Part shown: piece by piece, positions 1 to 6,581 of the stretch
Numbering within the stretch: position 1 is the first letter of the stretch
How the letters are laid out: the number at the start of each line of letters is the position of its first letter
Source: Candidatus Poseidonia sp.
GTDB lineage: Archaea; Thermoplasmatota; Poseidoniia; Poseidoniales; Poseidoniaceae
Assembly (NCBI GenBank): GCA_013330155.1
Contig: DUIU01000160.1
Coordinates: 1 to 6,924, forward strand
Direction: 5' to 3'
DNA: 6,924 nt
Notes under the pieces: model-generated
Seen by the model: only the letters and a program-made list of their open reading frames with translations
The model's database searches: none
What the model was told of the DNA's origin: nothing
Program-made: the position numbers and the translations under genes

Positions 1-2
1 GT

Positions 3-305
3 GGAGGGAGTAGGGAGTAAGCCCCTTTCTGTTCCCTTTCGGTGACCGCATTCAACTGTGCATCCTACCTGTCCCTCGTCGTGCTGAGTCAACGGGACGG
101 TTTGGACTTGCTCCGGCGGGGTAGCTCGTCTCATCGACAACAAGGCAACCTCGGTCTTTCAACGTCATTGTACACACCTTGCATCGTTCGTTTCTGCAGC
201 CTGAACCCAATCATTTCTGTTTGCTTCCTTGTGGTAGCCGCCTGCACTGTGGAGAGGGGACTTTCCTCAGAGTCGAACTCTGTCAGCGGTCCTCCTACTC
301 CCTCC
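3..305 (-). ncRNA. rnpB: RNase P RNA (archaeal, type A-like)
   Basis: Catalytic RNA of RNase P, which removes 5' leaders from precursor tRNAs. Seen on the minus strand, in the right order: closing helix P1, formed by 12 perfectly complementary bases (305-294 with 14-3); CR-I GAGGAAAGTCCCC (268 leftward), the 5' half of P4; an ACAGAAA block (220-214); CR-IV GGAGCAAGTCC (114-104); the L15 motif GGTAGGATGC (69-60), whose GGU binds the tRNA 3' CCA in other type A RNAs; and CR-V ACAGAAAGGGGCTTAC (32-17). CR-V pairs with CR-I to give P4 with the usual bulged U. The length of about 303 nt fits archaeal RNase P RNAs. The exact 3' end may include bases 1-2. It lies 53 nt downstream of the giant surface-protein gene on the same strand. 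Open reading frames crossing it on the plus strand are spurious. Confidence 0.95.
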
Positions 306-327
306 GACCGTTGGTGTGTAGGCTTGA

Positions 328-336
328 CATTTCAAT
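328..336 (-). promoter_or_regulatory. Possible TATA-like element for rnpB
   Basis: Read on the minus strand the segment contains TTGAAATG, centred about 26 nt upstream of the start of helix P1 of rnpB at 305. That is the expected distance for an archaeal TATA box to a transcription start. The match to the TTTAWA-type consensus is imperfect. No T-run or hairpin that would end the upstream giant gene is visible between 306 and 358, so read-through from that gene is also possible. Confidence 0.3.
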
Positions 337-358
337 GCGACCCCTCGATCAGGAAGTC

Positions 359-3300
359 TCACTGGTAGGGATTTTCCCCAGGCGAACGTGCTTGTTCTCC
401 ATCTCCGTAAGGCCCTGAAGTCGGGGCAGGAGTCGGAATTTTTGCTACGTTCTTTGCTGGTGATTGACCCGGCCTAACGGATGGAGGCACCTCTCTACGC
501 AATCCGATGACCAAAAGAGCAACAAGACCTGCAGTGAGTAAGCCGACCACGACGAGGAGAGCCGGATTCACGGTGCTGATGGTTCCAAGGACCCCGTCTG
601 AACGGGGTTCATCGACGAGGACCGTGTTTGATTGCGAATTTGGTCCGTTCACGATGCTGAGTTCCAGCCATTGAGAACCATCACGCCCAGGCTTCCAGAG
701 GTACTGGTAGATGAGTTGTTCACCGGTTTGGATTTCCACCGCTCTGGCATCGAGACGGGTGCGAGCTCCGCTTGATTCAACTTGTTCCAAGACAAGGTTG
801 GCTTCTCCATCAGCCAAACCGTTGTTGGAGATAAGCGCAGAGACTTCGATGAGATCGCCTTGGTGAATGTCGCTGGACGGCTTCATTTCGATGTCGGAAA
901 TCGTGTACAAGGGGACTCGTTGTTCCAAGTTCCAAACGCGAAGTGGAGCATCGATGTCGTTGAACACGGCATCAATGGAAAGGCCGGCTTCGTCATCACC
1001 AGTGACCCATATGCGCAACTCGACCGCCTTGGTTCTGAATGCTGGAATCATAAGTTCATCCAAATCAATTGAACACCGCACGGGAATGGAATCTCCGTTC
1101 TTTCGCTCTCCAAGGATTTCCAAGGGGACACTGCCGTTGTCAAAGACGTAGGAGTTGAGACCAAGCCCCGCCTCATTGAGGGACCAGTGCAACCGAAGGG
1201 TGTTCTCATCCAATTGTGCATTTTCATTAAGGCGCAATTCAAACTGCAGGTCTTTCCATTCCTCTTCCACCAACATGGAGTTGAATCCGGGGCGGTCAAC
1301 AGCCGCCACGCGTGGCGCCTCGTTATCAACAATAAACCAAACAAAGGCCGAATCATCGCCTCTATAGACTGCACCATTCGGCGCATCCATTAAGTCCCCA
1401 TACAGCCCATAGGTTCCATCCACCAACGGGGCAATCATTGAACCAGAAAAGGTCCCATTGACCACAGAGGCTTCAAGTTCGTTCTCCCCCAACGTCAATT
1501 CAACATCGAGGGGCTGAACCGGAGAGGCCCCCGTCCGATACCAAACCACATCGCCCTGAACATCGAAACTCGTCCGAGGCTGAACCCAATATCCGAGTGA
1601 ATTCACCTCTTCGCCTTCGATGATAATTTCAACGGACTCTGGATCAATGGACAACTCACCGGAGAAGCGCCATTCCAGCGGCTCCAACATGAAACTGTTC
1701 GATTGACCCGATTGGTCAAGTAGGCCAATCTGAGGAATCCTTGAAACCGAAGTGTCGGGGTCATAGCCCCACTCAATGAAGAAATTAACCACGAACTCAC
1801 CGTTTCTAGAAAAGAGGTCTGTGGCATCTGCAGGAACCAGGTCGCACGACTCGACCTCAACATAAGCGTCGGATGAGATGCAAACGCCAGTGCTTTGATT
1901 CCAATGAATGGGAGCTGGATGAGCAGTGTTCGTGGCCAAGTCCAATTCAATTTCTGCAAGGTCGAAGATGCCGTTTGGTTCCCAGACTGGAACGCGAATC
2001 TCGTAGGAGTCATGAGGATGGAACCACGGTGAAACACGGCCATCCGACCAACCGAGGGACGATGCACCGAGTGAAGGGGCACCATTTGCGTTCATTTGAA
2101 CATGGAACATTGGCTCAGCAAAACTACCGCCGCCTTCCATGACATGGCCTGCACTGTCAGCAACCTCAATCCACCCAACGAAGTAATCACCTTCGGAGGC
2201 TTGTGAGGTGTCGAGTGTAGCATGGTAGTCCCCCATGAGCAACGTAAGGTTTTCAGGGAGTTGCAAATCGCCAACAACAACTTCGCTGACGTCAACCACA
2301 CCGTTTCCGTTGGCATCGTTCACCCATGACCGCCAGTGGTGGAGTTGAGCATGTGTTGGGAGGTGTGGCCGGTCTGCTACGGTGAAACTGAGTGTCGTTC
2401 GAGGGGCGACGTCCTGACTGTCAAAGCGTTCAACCGAACGACTCATCAGCGAGGGTGGAACGTTGTCAAAGAGGAAATTCAAGGAAAGTGGCTGGCTACT
2501 CACGACATCCTGACCACGAAGCGGGACGACTTCAATGCCTAAATTCAACGATGTTCGCCCAGTCGGGGTAGTGTAGGGAAACAAGGCAACGCCGTTGTCC
2601 AAGATGGTGGTGGTGGCGTATTCGTTGCCATCCACCAAAAAGCGAACCAAAGCTTGTCCAGAGCGAGGGACCCCTTCGGTTGTGTTTTCGAATCCAAGCA
2701 CCACTTCCAGGTGGACCACCTCACCGGCACGCATGTATGGGTAATCTGCCGCTGAACGGATTCCTTCAGAGGAGAGAACTGCCCAAGATTTCACCTCAAT
2801 GTCATTTTCAACACCGAGAGCATGACCCAAACCAAACACCTTGGAAACAGGTAGGAGAGGTCCGGATGAAGAGATGAGGCTAACCGATAGGGTCGCTGAA
2901 GGCTCATCGTCCCAACCATCAGGGAACCTGAAGTGATGTTGGATTTCAAGGAATTGACCGGAGCCAACGGCAGAAATAGAGCCCGATTGACCTTCGTCAA
3001 ACCACAACAACGCCGTACCTGAAGCCGAGCACGCCGCAATGGAGGATGAGGTGATGGGCAGCGAAGCGATTGGACATTGGAGTTTGGATTGTTGCTGGGA
3101 ACCCGAGAGGTGGAGTTCAACCAACCATCCCGACTGTGTGGCATGCGTGAGCGCATCGGTGATGCCAAGCGGTGAGAAATCAAACGTTGCGAGCGATTCA
3201 ATCCAATCGATTCCGGGCACGAGGGTATCGGTGACATTGGACACTTCAAGTTCAAGCGCCTTCACCGATGCTTGGGAATCAATGTCCATGACGGTCAAGT

Positions 3301-5353
3301 ACACCGAACCTGTTGCATCCATGCGAACTGGCAGGTTCACGGTTCGCTCACCAAGAACGGGTATGGTGGAGGAAAGGGCGTGGTTCAGCCCTAACACAAG
3401 TGGATGGCCTGCGTTGAGGGAAAGGCTGAGATTGGAATCGTACGGCGCAAAAACGCCACCAAACAGAAGATTACCCGTTGAAAGCGAGGACCCAATGCGC
3501 ACTTCCACCGTAGCCATGGGGAGCCCCACTGGTCCGTTTTGGCCGTTGGTTTGGGCGAGAGCATTGTTGAGCGTGTTCAATTCACTGGACGTCAAGGAGA
3601 CCACAGAAAGGTCGTTGATGTTGGGAAGGTTTCGACTGAGGATGTCTTGCCCGTCAACCGCCATGGCCATGAACGGGCTTGCTATATTGCCTGAAGGCGA
3701 GGACATTGCGAATGAAAAATCATGGACGCCCTTTGTCGGCACGGCGATTTCAAGGGAAGCAGTGTTCGCTGGTGCAATTGACTTCAAGACCCAATCATCG
3801 TCGGTGATCAAGGCATTTTGCAATCCAAAGATTCCATTGCCTGGACGGTCGAGTGACCACTCGTTGGCACCGTCCAGCCCAACATCAAGCCGAAGACCAT
3901 CCGGGACGGAGGTTCGGACCAGCTCCGCTTCAAAGGAATTCCAAGTGAATGTGCCTCCACCGTTTGCGTTGATCATTCGGAACTGGACCATGTAGCCAGG
4001 TTGTTCAAGTTGGTCGCGTTCAGTAGCGTTCACATCAATCCAAGAATCGCCTCCATCAATGCTGTACTGGAGTTGGCCAGCCCCGGATTGGTCGCTGTTA
4101 ACATCAACGGCAGAAAATCCCCCACGAACATGGTACACATCGGACAACACCGTCCCGGAACTTGTGATGGCCCCATTTGACCAACTCCCTCCTTGGATTG
4201 ACCAACCCTCATCGGTTGGGTCGGTATCGAATGATTTTTCGAGATGCCCATTCAACGACCAACTCCTTATTTCCGAAGTACCGCCTCCAGCCGCTTCTTT
4301 CATGTGTACCTTGAAACGCAATAGAGGATAATCCGCTGAATTGATCATGCCCAAATCAGCCCACGTTGTGGTGATGCGTTGGAATCCTGGGACTGGAGCG
4401 TTTGTGGTTGCATCAAGGATTTGCCACTCAAACTCCGAGCCAGGATAGACAAGAGCGTCCATGTGAAGGAGTCCATGCATGAGGTTTTCTCCACGCCCGA
4501 GCAATGACGGGCCAAAAACATCTGAAGTCCAGTTTCCTTCACCACTACCCGAGCCACCTTGCGGCGTGATGACGATGTCATCGACCCATGCTGTATCTGA
4601 ACCAGAATTGACGCTTCCATCTTTGGTGTATTTCCAGGTCAACGTCTGAGCATTAGCGGGAATGGAGAAGGCTTGCTGCCCATTGTTCACCGTTCCGGAC
4701 CAGCGGTAATTGTATCCGGAATTCCTCGTGCAAGCCGTGTTATCAATGCAAAAGAGAAGGTAATCAAAACTGCCTTCGGAAGATACGCTGTATCGGAAAG
4801 TACCGGTAGCGGCTGGAACTTGAGAAACGTCCAACGTCATACGAGACTCTTGGTTGTGGCTGATGGTTCCCGCTTTGGCGAGTTGTGCCCCGCCAAGGCG
4901 TGTGTCAGCACGAATGGCCCAGTTTGAAGTTCCAGAAAGACTCCAGTCAGGCGGCCCTAACGTACCCGATTCGAAATCATAACTCCAATCTTGAGGTAAT
5001 ATTTGGAGTGAGGATTTGTTTACATCCATCCCGTCATAGAGTGCATTGACATCAAAATCTCCTACATCAGACAGATGACTGGCCATGGAATTGCCCAAGG
5101 TTCCGGCTTCGATATCAACATCCAACGACTTGATTGAATGACCGTCGGGTACTTTGAATTCCACGCGCTGATTGGCACCATCAGGCCAAGAACCAATCGT
5201 TAGTTTCTGGGCTTGCCCGAGAGGCGATGTATCCATTTCGGTAGGCATCTCGGTCAAAGGAGCAGCCTCGTGGTGTGTTGGCGGAACCAACGAGAGGACG
5301 AAAAGGAGAACCAAGCCAAGCGCCAACATGGATGCGCGACCGCGTTGGCTCAT
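359..5353 (-). CDS. Giant secreted, membrane-anchored multidomain surface protein (1664 aa)
   Basis: Function unknown; predicted extracellular protein held by one C-terminal membrane helix. Residues 1-30 are a signal peptide (RGR followed by hydrophobic 9-23). Residues about 124-265 form a jelly-roll/MAM-like domain opening with YDFESG, containing C202/C208 and closing with WVDDIVITP. A second W-rich beta module spans about 384-480. The motif DVGLDGANEW near 490-499 resembles a repeated element I associate with large Thermoplasmatota surface proteins. Ig-like modules follow, with one at about 875-950 and typical starts at D963 (DNVPPS) and D1343 (DNEAPR). D1013-E1024 resembles an EF-hand/dockerin calcium loop. 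Residues 1483-1580 look like a CARDB adhesion domain, followed by a membrane helix at 1598-1618 and a Pro-rich tail of about 46 residues. Short-spaced cysteine pairs (202/208, 760/775, 1158/1170) and about ten NxS/T sequons fit an exported glycoprotein. No protease, sugar-hydrolase or other catalytic motif was found. The start is chosen from the signal peptide and GGTGA at 5361-5357. Adhesion or cell-envelope structure is the best guess only. Confidence 0.9.
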   Translation of the reverse strand: MSQRGRASMLALGLVLLFVLSLVPPTHHEAAPLTEMPTEMDTSPLGQAQKLTIGSWPDGANQRVEFKVPDGHSIKSLDVDIEAGTLGNSMASHLSDVGDFDVNALYDGMDVNKSSLQILPQDWSYDFESGTLGPPDWSLSGTSNWAIRADTRLGGAQLAKAGTISHNQESRMTLDVSQVPAATGTFRYSVSSEGSFDYLLFCIDNTACTRNSGYNYRWSGTVNNGQQAFSIPANAQTLTWKYTKDGSVNSGSDTAWVDDIVITPQGGSGSGEGNWTSDVFGPSLLGRGENLMHGLLHMDALVYPGSEFEWQILDATTNAPVPGFQRITTTWADLGMINSADYPLLRFKVHMKEAAGGGTSEIRSWSLNGHLEKSFDTDPTDEGWSIQGGSWSNGAITSSGTVLSDVYHVRGGFSAVDVNSDQSGAGQLQYSIDGGDSWIDVNATERDQLEQPGYMVQFRMINANGGGTFTWNSFEAELVRTSVPDGLRLDVGLDGANEWSLDRPGNGIFGLQNALITDDDWVLKSIAPANTASLEIAVPTKGVHDFSFAMSSPSGNIASPFMAMAVDGQDILSRNLPNINDLSVVSLTSSELNTLNNALAQTNGQNGPVGLPMATVEVRIGSSLSTGNLLFGGVFAPYDSNLSLSLNAGHPLVLGLNHALSSTIPVLGERTVNLPVRMDATGSVYLTVMDIDSQASVKALELEVSNVTDTLVPGIDWIESLATFDFSPLGITDALTHATQSGWLVELHLSGSQQQSKLQCPIASLPITSSSIAACSASGTALLWFDEGQSGSISAVGSGQFLEIQHHFRFPDGWDDEPSATLSVSLISSSGPLLPVSKVFGLGHALGVENDIEVKSWAVLSSEGIRSAADYPYMRAGEVVHLEVVLGFENTTEGVPRSGQALVRFLVDGNEYATTTILDNGVALFPYTTPTGRTSLNLGIEVVPLRGQDVVSSQPLSLNFLFDNVPPSLMSRSVERFDSQDVAPRTTLSFTVADRPHLPTHAQLHHWRSWVNDANGNGVVDVSEVVVGDLQLPENLTLLMGDYHATLDTSQASEGDYFVGWIEVADSAGHVMEGGGSFAEPMFHVQMNANGAPSLGASSLGWSDGRVSPWFHPHDSYEIRVPVWEPNGIFDLAEIELDLATNTAHPAPIHWNQSTGVCISSDAYVEVESCDLVPADATDLFSRNGEFVVNFFIEWGYDPDTSVSRIPQIGLLDQSGQSNSFMLEPLEWRFSGELSIDPESVEIIIEGEEVNSLGYWVQPRTSFDVQGDVVWYRTGASPVQPLDVELTLGENELEASVVNGTFSGSMIAPLVDGTYGLYGDLMDAPNGAVYRGDDSAFVWFIVDNEAPRVAAVDRPGFNSMLVEEEWKDLQFELRLNENAQLDENTLRLHWSLNEAGLGLNSYVFDNGSVPLEILGERKNGDSIPVRCSIDLDELMIPAFRTKAVELRIWVTGDDEAGLSIDAVFNDIDAPLRVWNLEQRVPLYTISDIEMKPSSDIHQGDLIEVSALISNNGLADGEANLVLEQVESSGARTRLDARAVEIQTGEQLIYQYLWKPGRDGSQWLELSIVNGPNSQSNTVLVDEPRSDGVLGTISTVNPALLVVVGLLTAGLVALLVIGLRREVPPSVRPGQSPAKNVAKIPTPAPTSGPYGDGEQARSPGENPYQ

Positions 5354-5376
5354 GGTTCACCACGCTCGCTTCAAGG

Positions 5377-5382
5377 TCTAAA
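5377..5382 (-). promoter_or_regulatory. Weak alternative TATA-like element for the giant surface-protein gene
   Basis: On the minus strand this reads TTTAGA, centred about 27 nt upstream of the ATG at 5353. If used, it would give a nearly leaderless mRNA. The presence of a GGTGA Shine-Dalgarno at 5361-5357, only 3 nt from the ATG, argues instead for a leadered transcript from the AT-rich core near 5411. Both remain possible. Confidence 0.2.
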
Positions 5383-5388
5383 GGGTTG

Positions 5389-5424
5389 GGACTTTCGGTC
5401 ATGAACGAATTTAACCGAAAGTCC
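5389..5424. promoter_or_regulatory. Perfect inverted repeat in divergent promoter region; candidate operator
   Basis: GGACTTTCGGT at 5389-5399 and ACCGAAAGTCC at 5414-5424 are exact reverse complements (11 bp) separated by 14 nt. Centre-to-centre distance is 25 bp, so both half-sites would face roughly similar sides of the helix. The AT-rich core AATTTAA (5408-5414) lies in the spacer and overlaps the right arm by one base. It could act as a TATA box on either strand: towards rpiA it predicts a start near 5436, and towards the giant gene a start near 5386. Because the flanking genes diverge, a terminator is unlikely. Repressor or activator binding is an inference; an RNA hairpin is the alternative. 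Confidence 0.5.
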
Positions 5425-5450
5425 ATAGATGGCGAACTTGAGGAAACCAC

Positions 5451-6140
5451 ATGGATGTTGAAGCCTTGAAAGAGGAAGCAGGAATTGCGGCGTGCAAATA
5501 CGTCGTTGAAGGCATGAACGTCGGTCTTGGAACAGGCTCGACCGTGAAATACACGATTCTGGAGTTAGGCCGCCGTGTTCGCGAGGAAGGGTTGACCATT
5601 GTGGGAGTCCCTACCTCAATTGCAACACGTGATTTAGCCCAAGAGGTTGGTATTCCACTCGCCGAACTCGACGACCTCGATGGGCTTGACGTCGTGATAG
5701 ATGGGACCGATGAATTCGACCCATCCTTCCAGTTGATCAAAGGCGGAGGGGCTGCACTGCTGCGTGAGAAAGTGGTCGCACAAGCCTCGAAAAGAATGGT
5801 GGTTGTAGCCGATGACCGCAAACAGGTGGCAACCCTTGGAGCCTTTCCTCTCCCCATCGAGGTCACGCCCTTTTCATTCAATACAACAAGACAAGCGATT
5901 GAATCCGTTCTCGGATGCAATGTGAGCATGCGAATGGATGGAGATGGAATGTTGAAGACCGACAATGGGAATTACATCGCTGATGCCCACACCGGACCAT
6001 CCATTGCCGATCCTGAGATGACCGAACAGCGTTTACTTGCTCTTGCGGGAGTGGTTCAAGTCGGCTTGTTCAACAACATGTGCAACGTGGTCGTCATGGC
6101 CTCCGACGGGGGAGTTTCCGTCCTGACCAAGGACGATTGA
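5451..6140 (+). CDS. rpiA: Ribose-5-phosphate isomerase A
   Basis: Interconverts ribose 5-phosphate and ribulose 5-phosphate in the non-oxidative pentose phosphate pathway, supplying ribose for nucleotides; cytoplasmic. The 229-residue length matches the RpiA family (E. coli 219). Visible family motifs: the phosphate-binding loop GLGTGSTVKY at residues 25-34; IDGTDEFD at 83-90; and KGGGAALLREK at 97-107. By alignment with E. coli RpiA, D84, D87, K97 and the catalytic base E106 correspond to D81, D84, K94 and E103, so the active site is complete. The C-terminal GVVQVGLF (201-207 region) matches the family's GxVxxGLF segment. The start is supported by GAGG at 5440-5443, 7 nt upstream. It is transcribed away from the giant surface-protein gene, 97 bp apart, and is followed after 58 nt by tRNA-Lys, which has its own promoter. 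Confidence 0.97.
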   Translation: MDVEALKEEAGIAACKYVVEGMNVGLGTGSTVKYTILELGRRVREEGLTIVGVPTSIATRDLAQEVGIPLAELDDLDGLDVVIDGTDEFDPSFQLIKGGGAALLREKVVAQASKRMVVVADDRKQVATLGAFPLPIEVTPFSFNTTRQAIESVLGCNVSMRMDGDGMLKTDNGNYIADAHTGPSIADPEMTEQRLLALAGVVQVGLFNNMCNVVVMASDGGVSVLTKDD

Positions 6141-6170
6141 ACCTTTTCCAAAAGCCCGATGCATCAAGCA

Positions 6171-6177
6171 TTAAATA
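6171..6177 (+). promoter_or_regulatory. Archaeal TATA box of tRNA-Lys
   Basis: TTAAATA is centred 25 nt upstream of the first tRNA base at 6199, the standard archaeal TATA-to-start spacing. It sits in the 58-nt gap between rpiA and the tRNA, indicating that the tRNA is transcribed from its own promoter, with little or no 5' leader, rather than only by read-through from rpiA. Confidence 0.65.
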
Positions 6178-6198
6178 GACGCGGCAAAAGGCGAGTTT

Positions 6199-6275
6199 GG
6201 GCCTGTAGCTTAGTCAGGTAGAGCGACGGACTCTTAATCCGTCGGTCGCGGGTTCGAACCCCGTCAGGCCCGCCA
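6199..6275 (+). tRNA. tRNA-Lys (anticodon CTT), CCA encoded
   Basis: Complete cloverleaf read by eye: acceptor stem GGGCCTG (6199-6205) with CAGGCCC (6265-6271); D arm 6208-6224 with a GCTT/GAGC stem; anticodon stem ACGGA/TCCGT around loop CTCTTAA (6231-6237), giving anticodon CTT at 6233-6235, which reads AAG lysine codons; 5-nt variable region 6243-6247; T stem GCGGG/CCCGT around TTCGAAC (6253-6259). The discriminator base is G at 6272, and CCA at 6273-6275 is encoded in the DNA. No intron. Its last base directly precedes the sodX stop codon on the opposite strand. Confidence 0.97.
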
Positions 6276-6572
6276 TCATTCTCCCTTCCATTTACCCCGA
6301 ACCGCATCGGGAGAAACCGGCCCAAAATTGTGGGAATCTTCGCTAGCGAGTGGGTCTGGATTGTCCCCCACAAGGAAGAGACGCCCGTCGGTTTCAACTC
6401 GATGGATGCGTTTGACGACAAGAACGTCAGCCTTGAATGGGTGAGTGGCGAGAACAATGTCGCCTTCCTTGAGTGCTGTCTTTTTTACAGACGTGAAAGC
6501 AACAAGGTCATCGTTGGAAAAGGTTGGCCACATGCTATCACCTTGGATGCGGACATCCATGGTGTTGCTCAT
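6276..6572 (-). CDS. sodX: Nickel-type superoxide dismutase maturation protease (S26/S24-like)
   Basis: Small serine protease expected to cut the N-terminal extension from the NiSOD precursor, so that the new N-terminal histidine can bind nickel. The 98-residue protein carries the signal-peptidase/LexA-type catalytic dyad: Ser13 in QGDSMWPT (residues 10-17) and Lys54 in LVVKRIHR. The later conserved box GDNPDPLASEDSHNFGPV spans 69-86. It has no membrane helix, unlike type I signal peptidases, which fits the soluble SodX family. It lies 9 nt downstream of sodN on the same strand; its Shine-Dalgarno GAGGGAG (6583-6577) overlaps the sodN TGA stop, implying co-transcription and translational coupling. 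Met5 is an alternative start, but the Shine-Dalgarno spacing favours Met1. A generic S26 peptidase is the fallback reading; the neighbour makes SodX much more likely. Confidence 0.93.
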   Translation of the reverse strand: MSNTMDVRIQGDSMWPTFSNDDLVAFTSVKKTALKEGDIVLATHPFKADVLVVKRIHRVETDGRLFLVGDNPDPLASEDSHNFGPVSPDAVRGKWKGE

Positions 6573-6581
6573 TGTACTCCC

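Noticed and set aside
42..418. Two plus-strand open frames (42-368 and 179-418) at the left end
   Set aside because: They lie over the RNase P RNA, have low-complexity compositions without motifs, and the RNA signature on the other strand explains the sequence.
3039..3995. A 318-codon plus-strand open frame inside the giant gene
   Set aside because: It is antisense to a continuous 1664-codon frame with clear domains; its translation has no recognisable motif, and no separate promoter or ribosome site was seen.
5389..5424. Inverted repeat as a Rho-independent-type terminator
   Set aside because: Flanking genes are divergent, so no transcript ends here, and there is no T-run after either arm.
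5411..5965. A 184-codon minus-strand frame opposite rpiA
   Set aside because: Shadow of rpiA; Ser/Arg-rich translation with no family features, while rpiA has all its catalytic residues.
6164..6457. A 97-codon minus-strand frame running through the tRNA and sodX
   Set aside because: It is antisense to the whole tRNA gene and out of frame with sodX. Its GGPDGVRTRDRRIKSP stretch is a classic mistranslation of a tRNA gene, not a protein.
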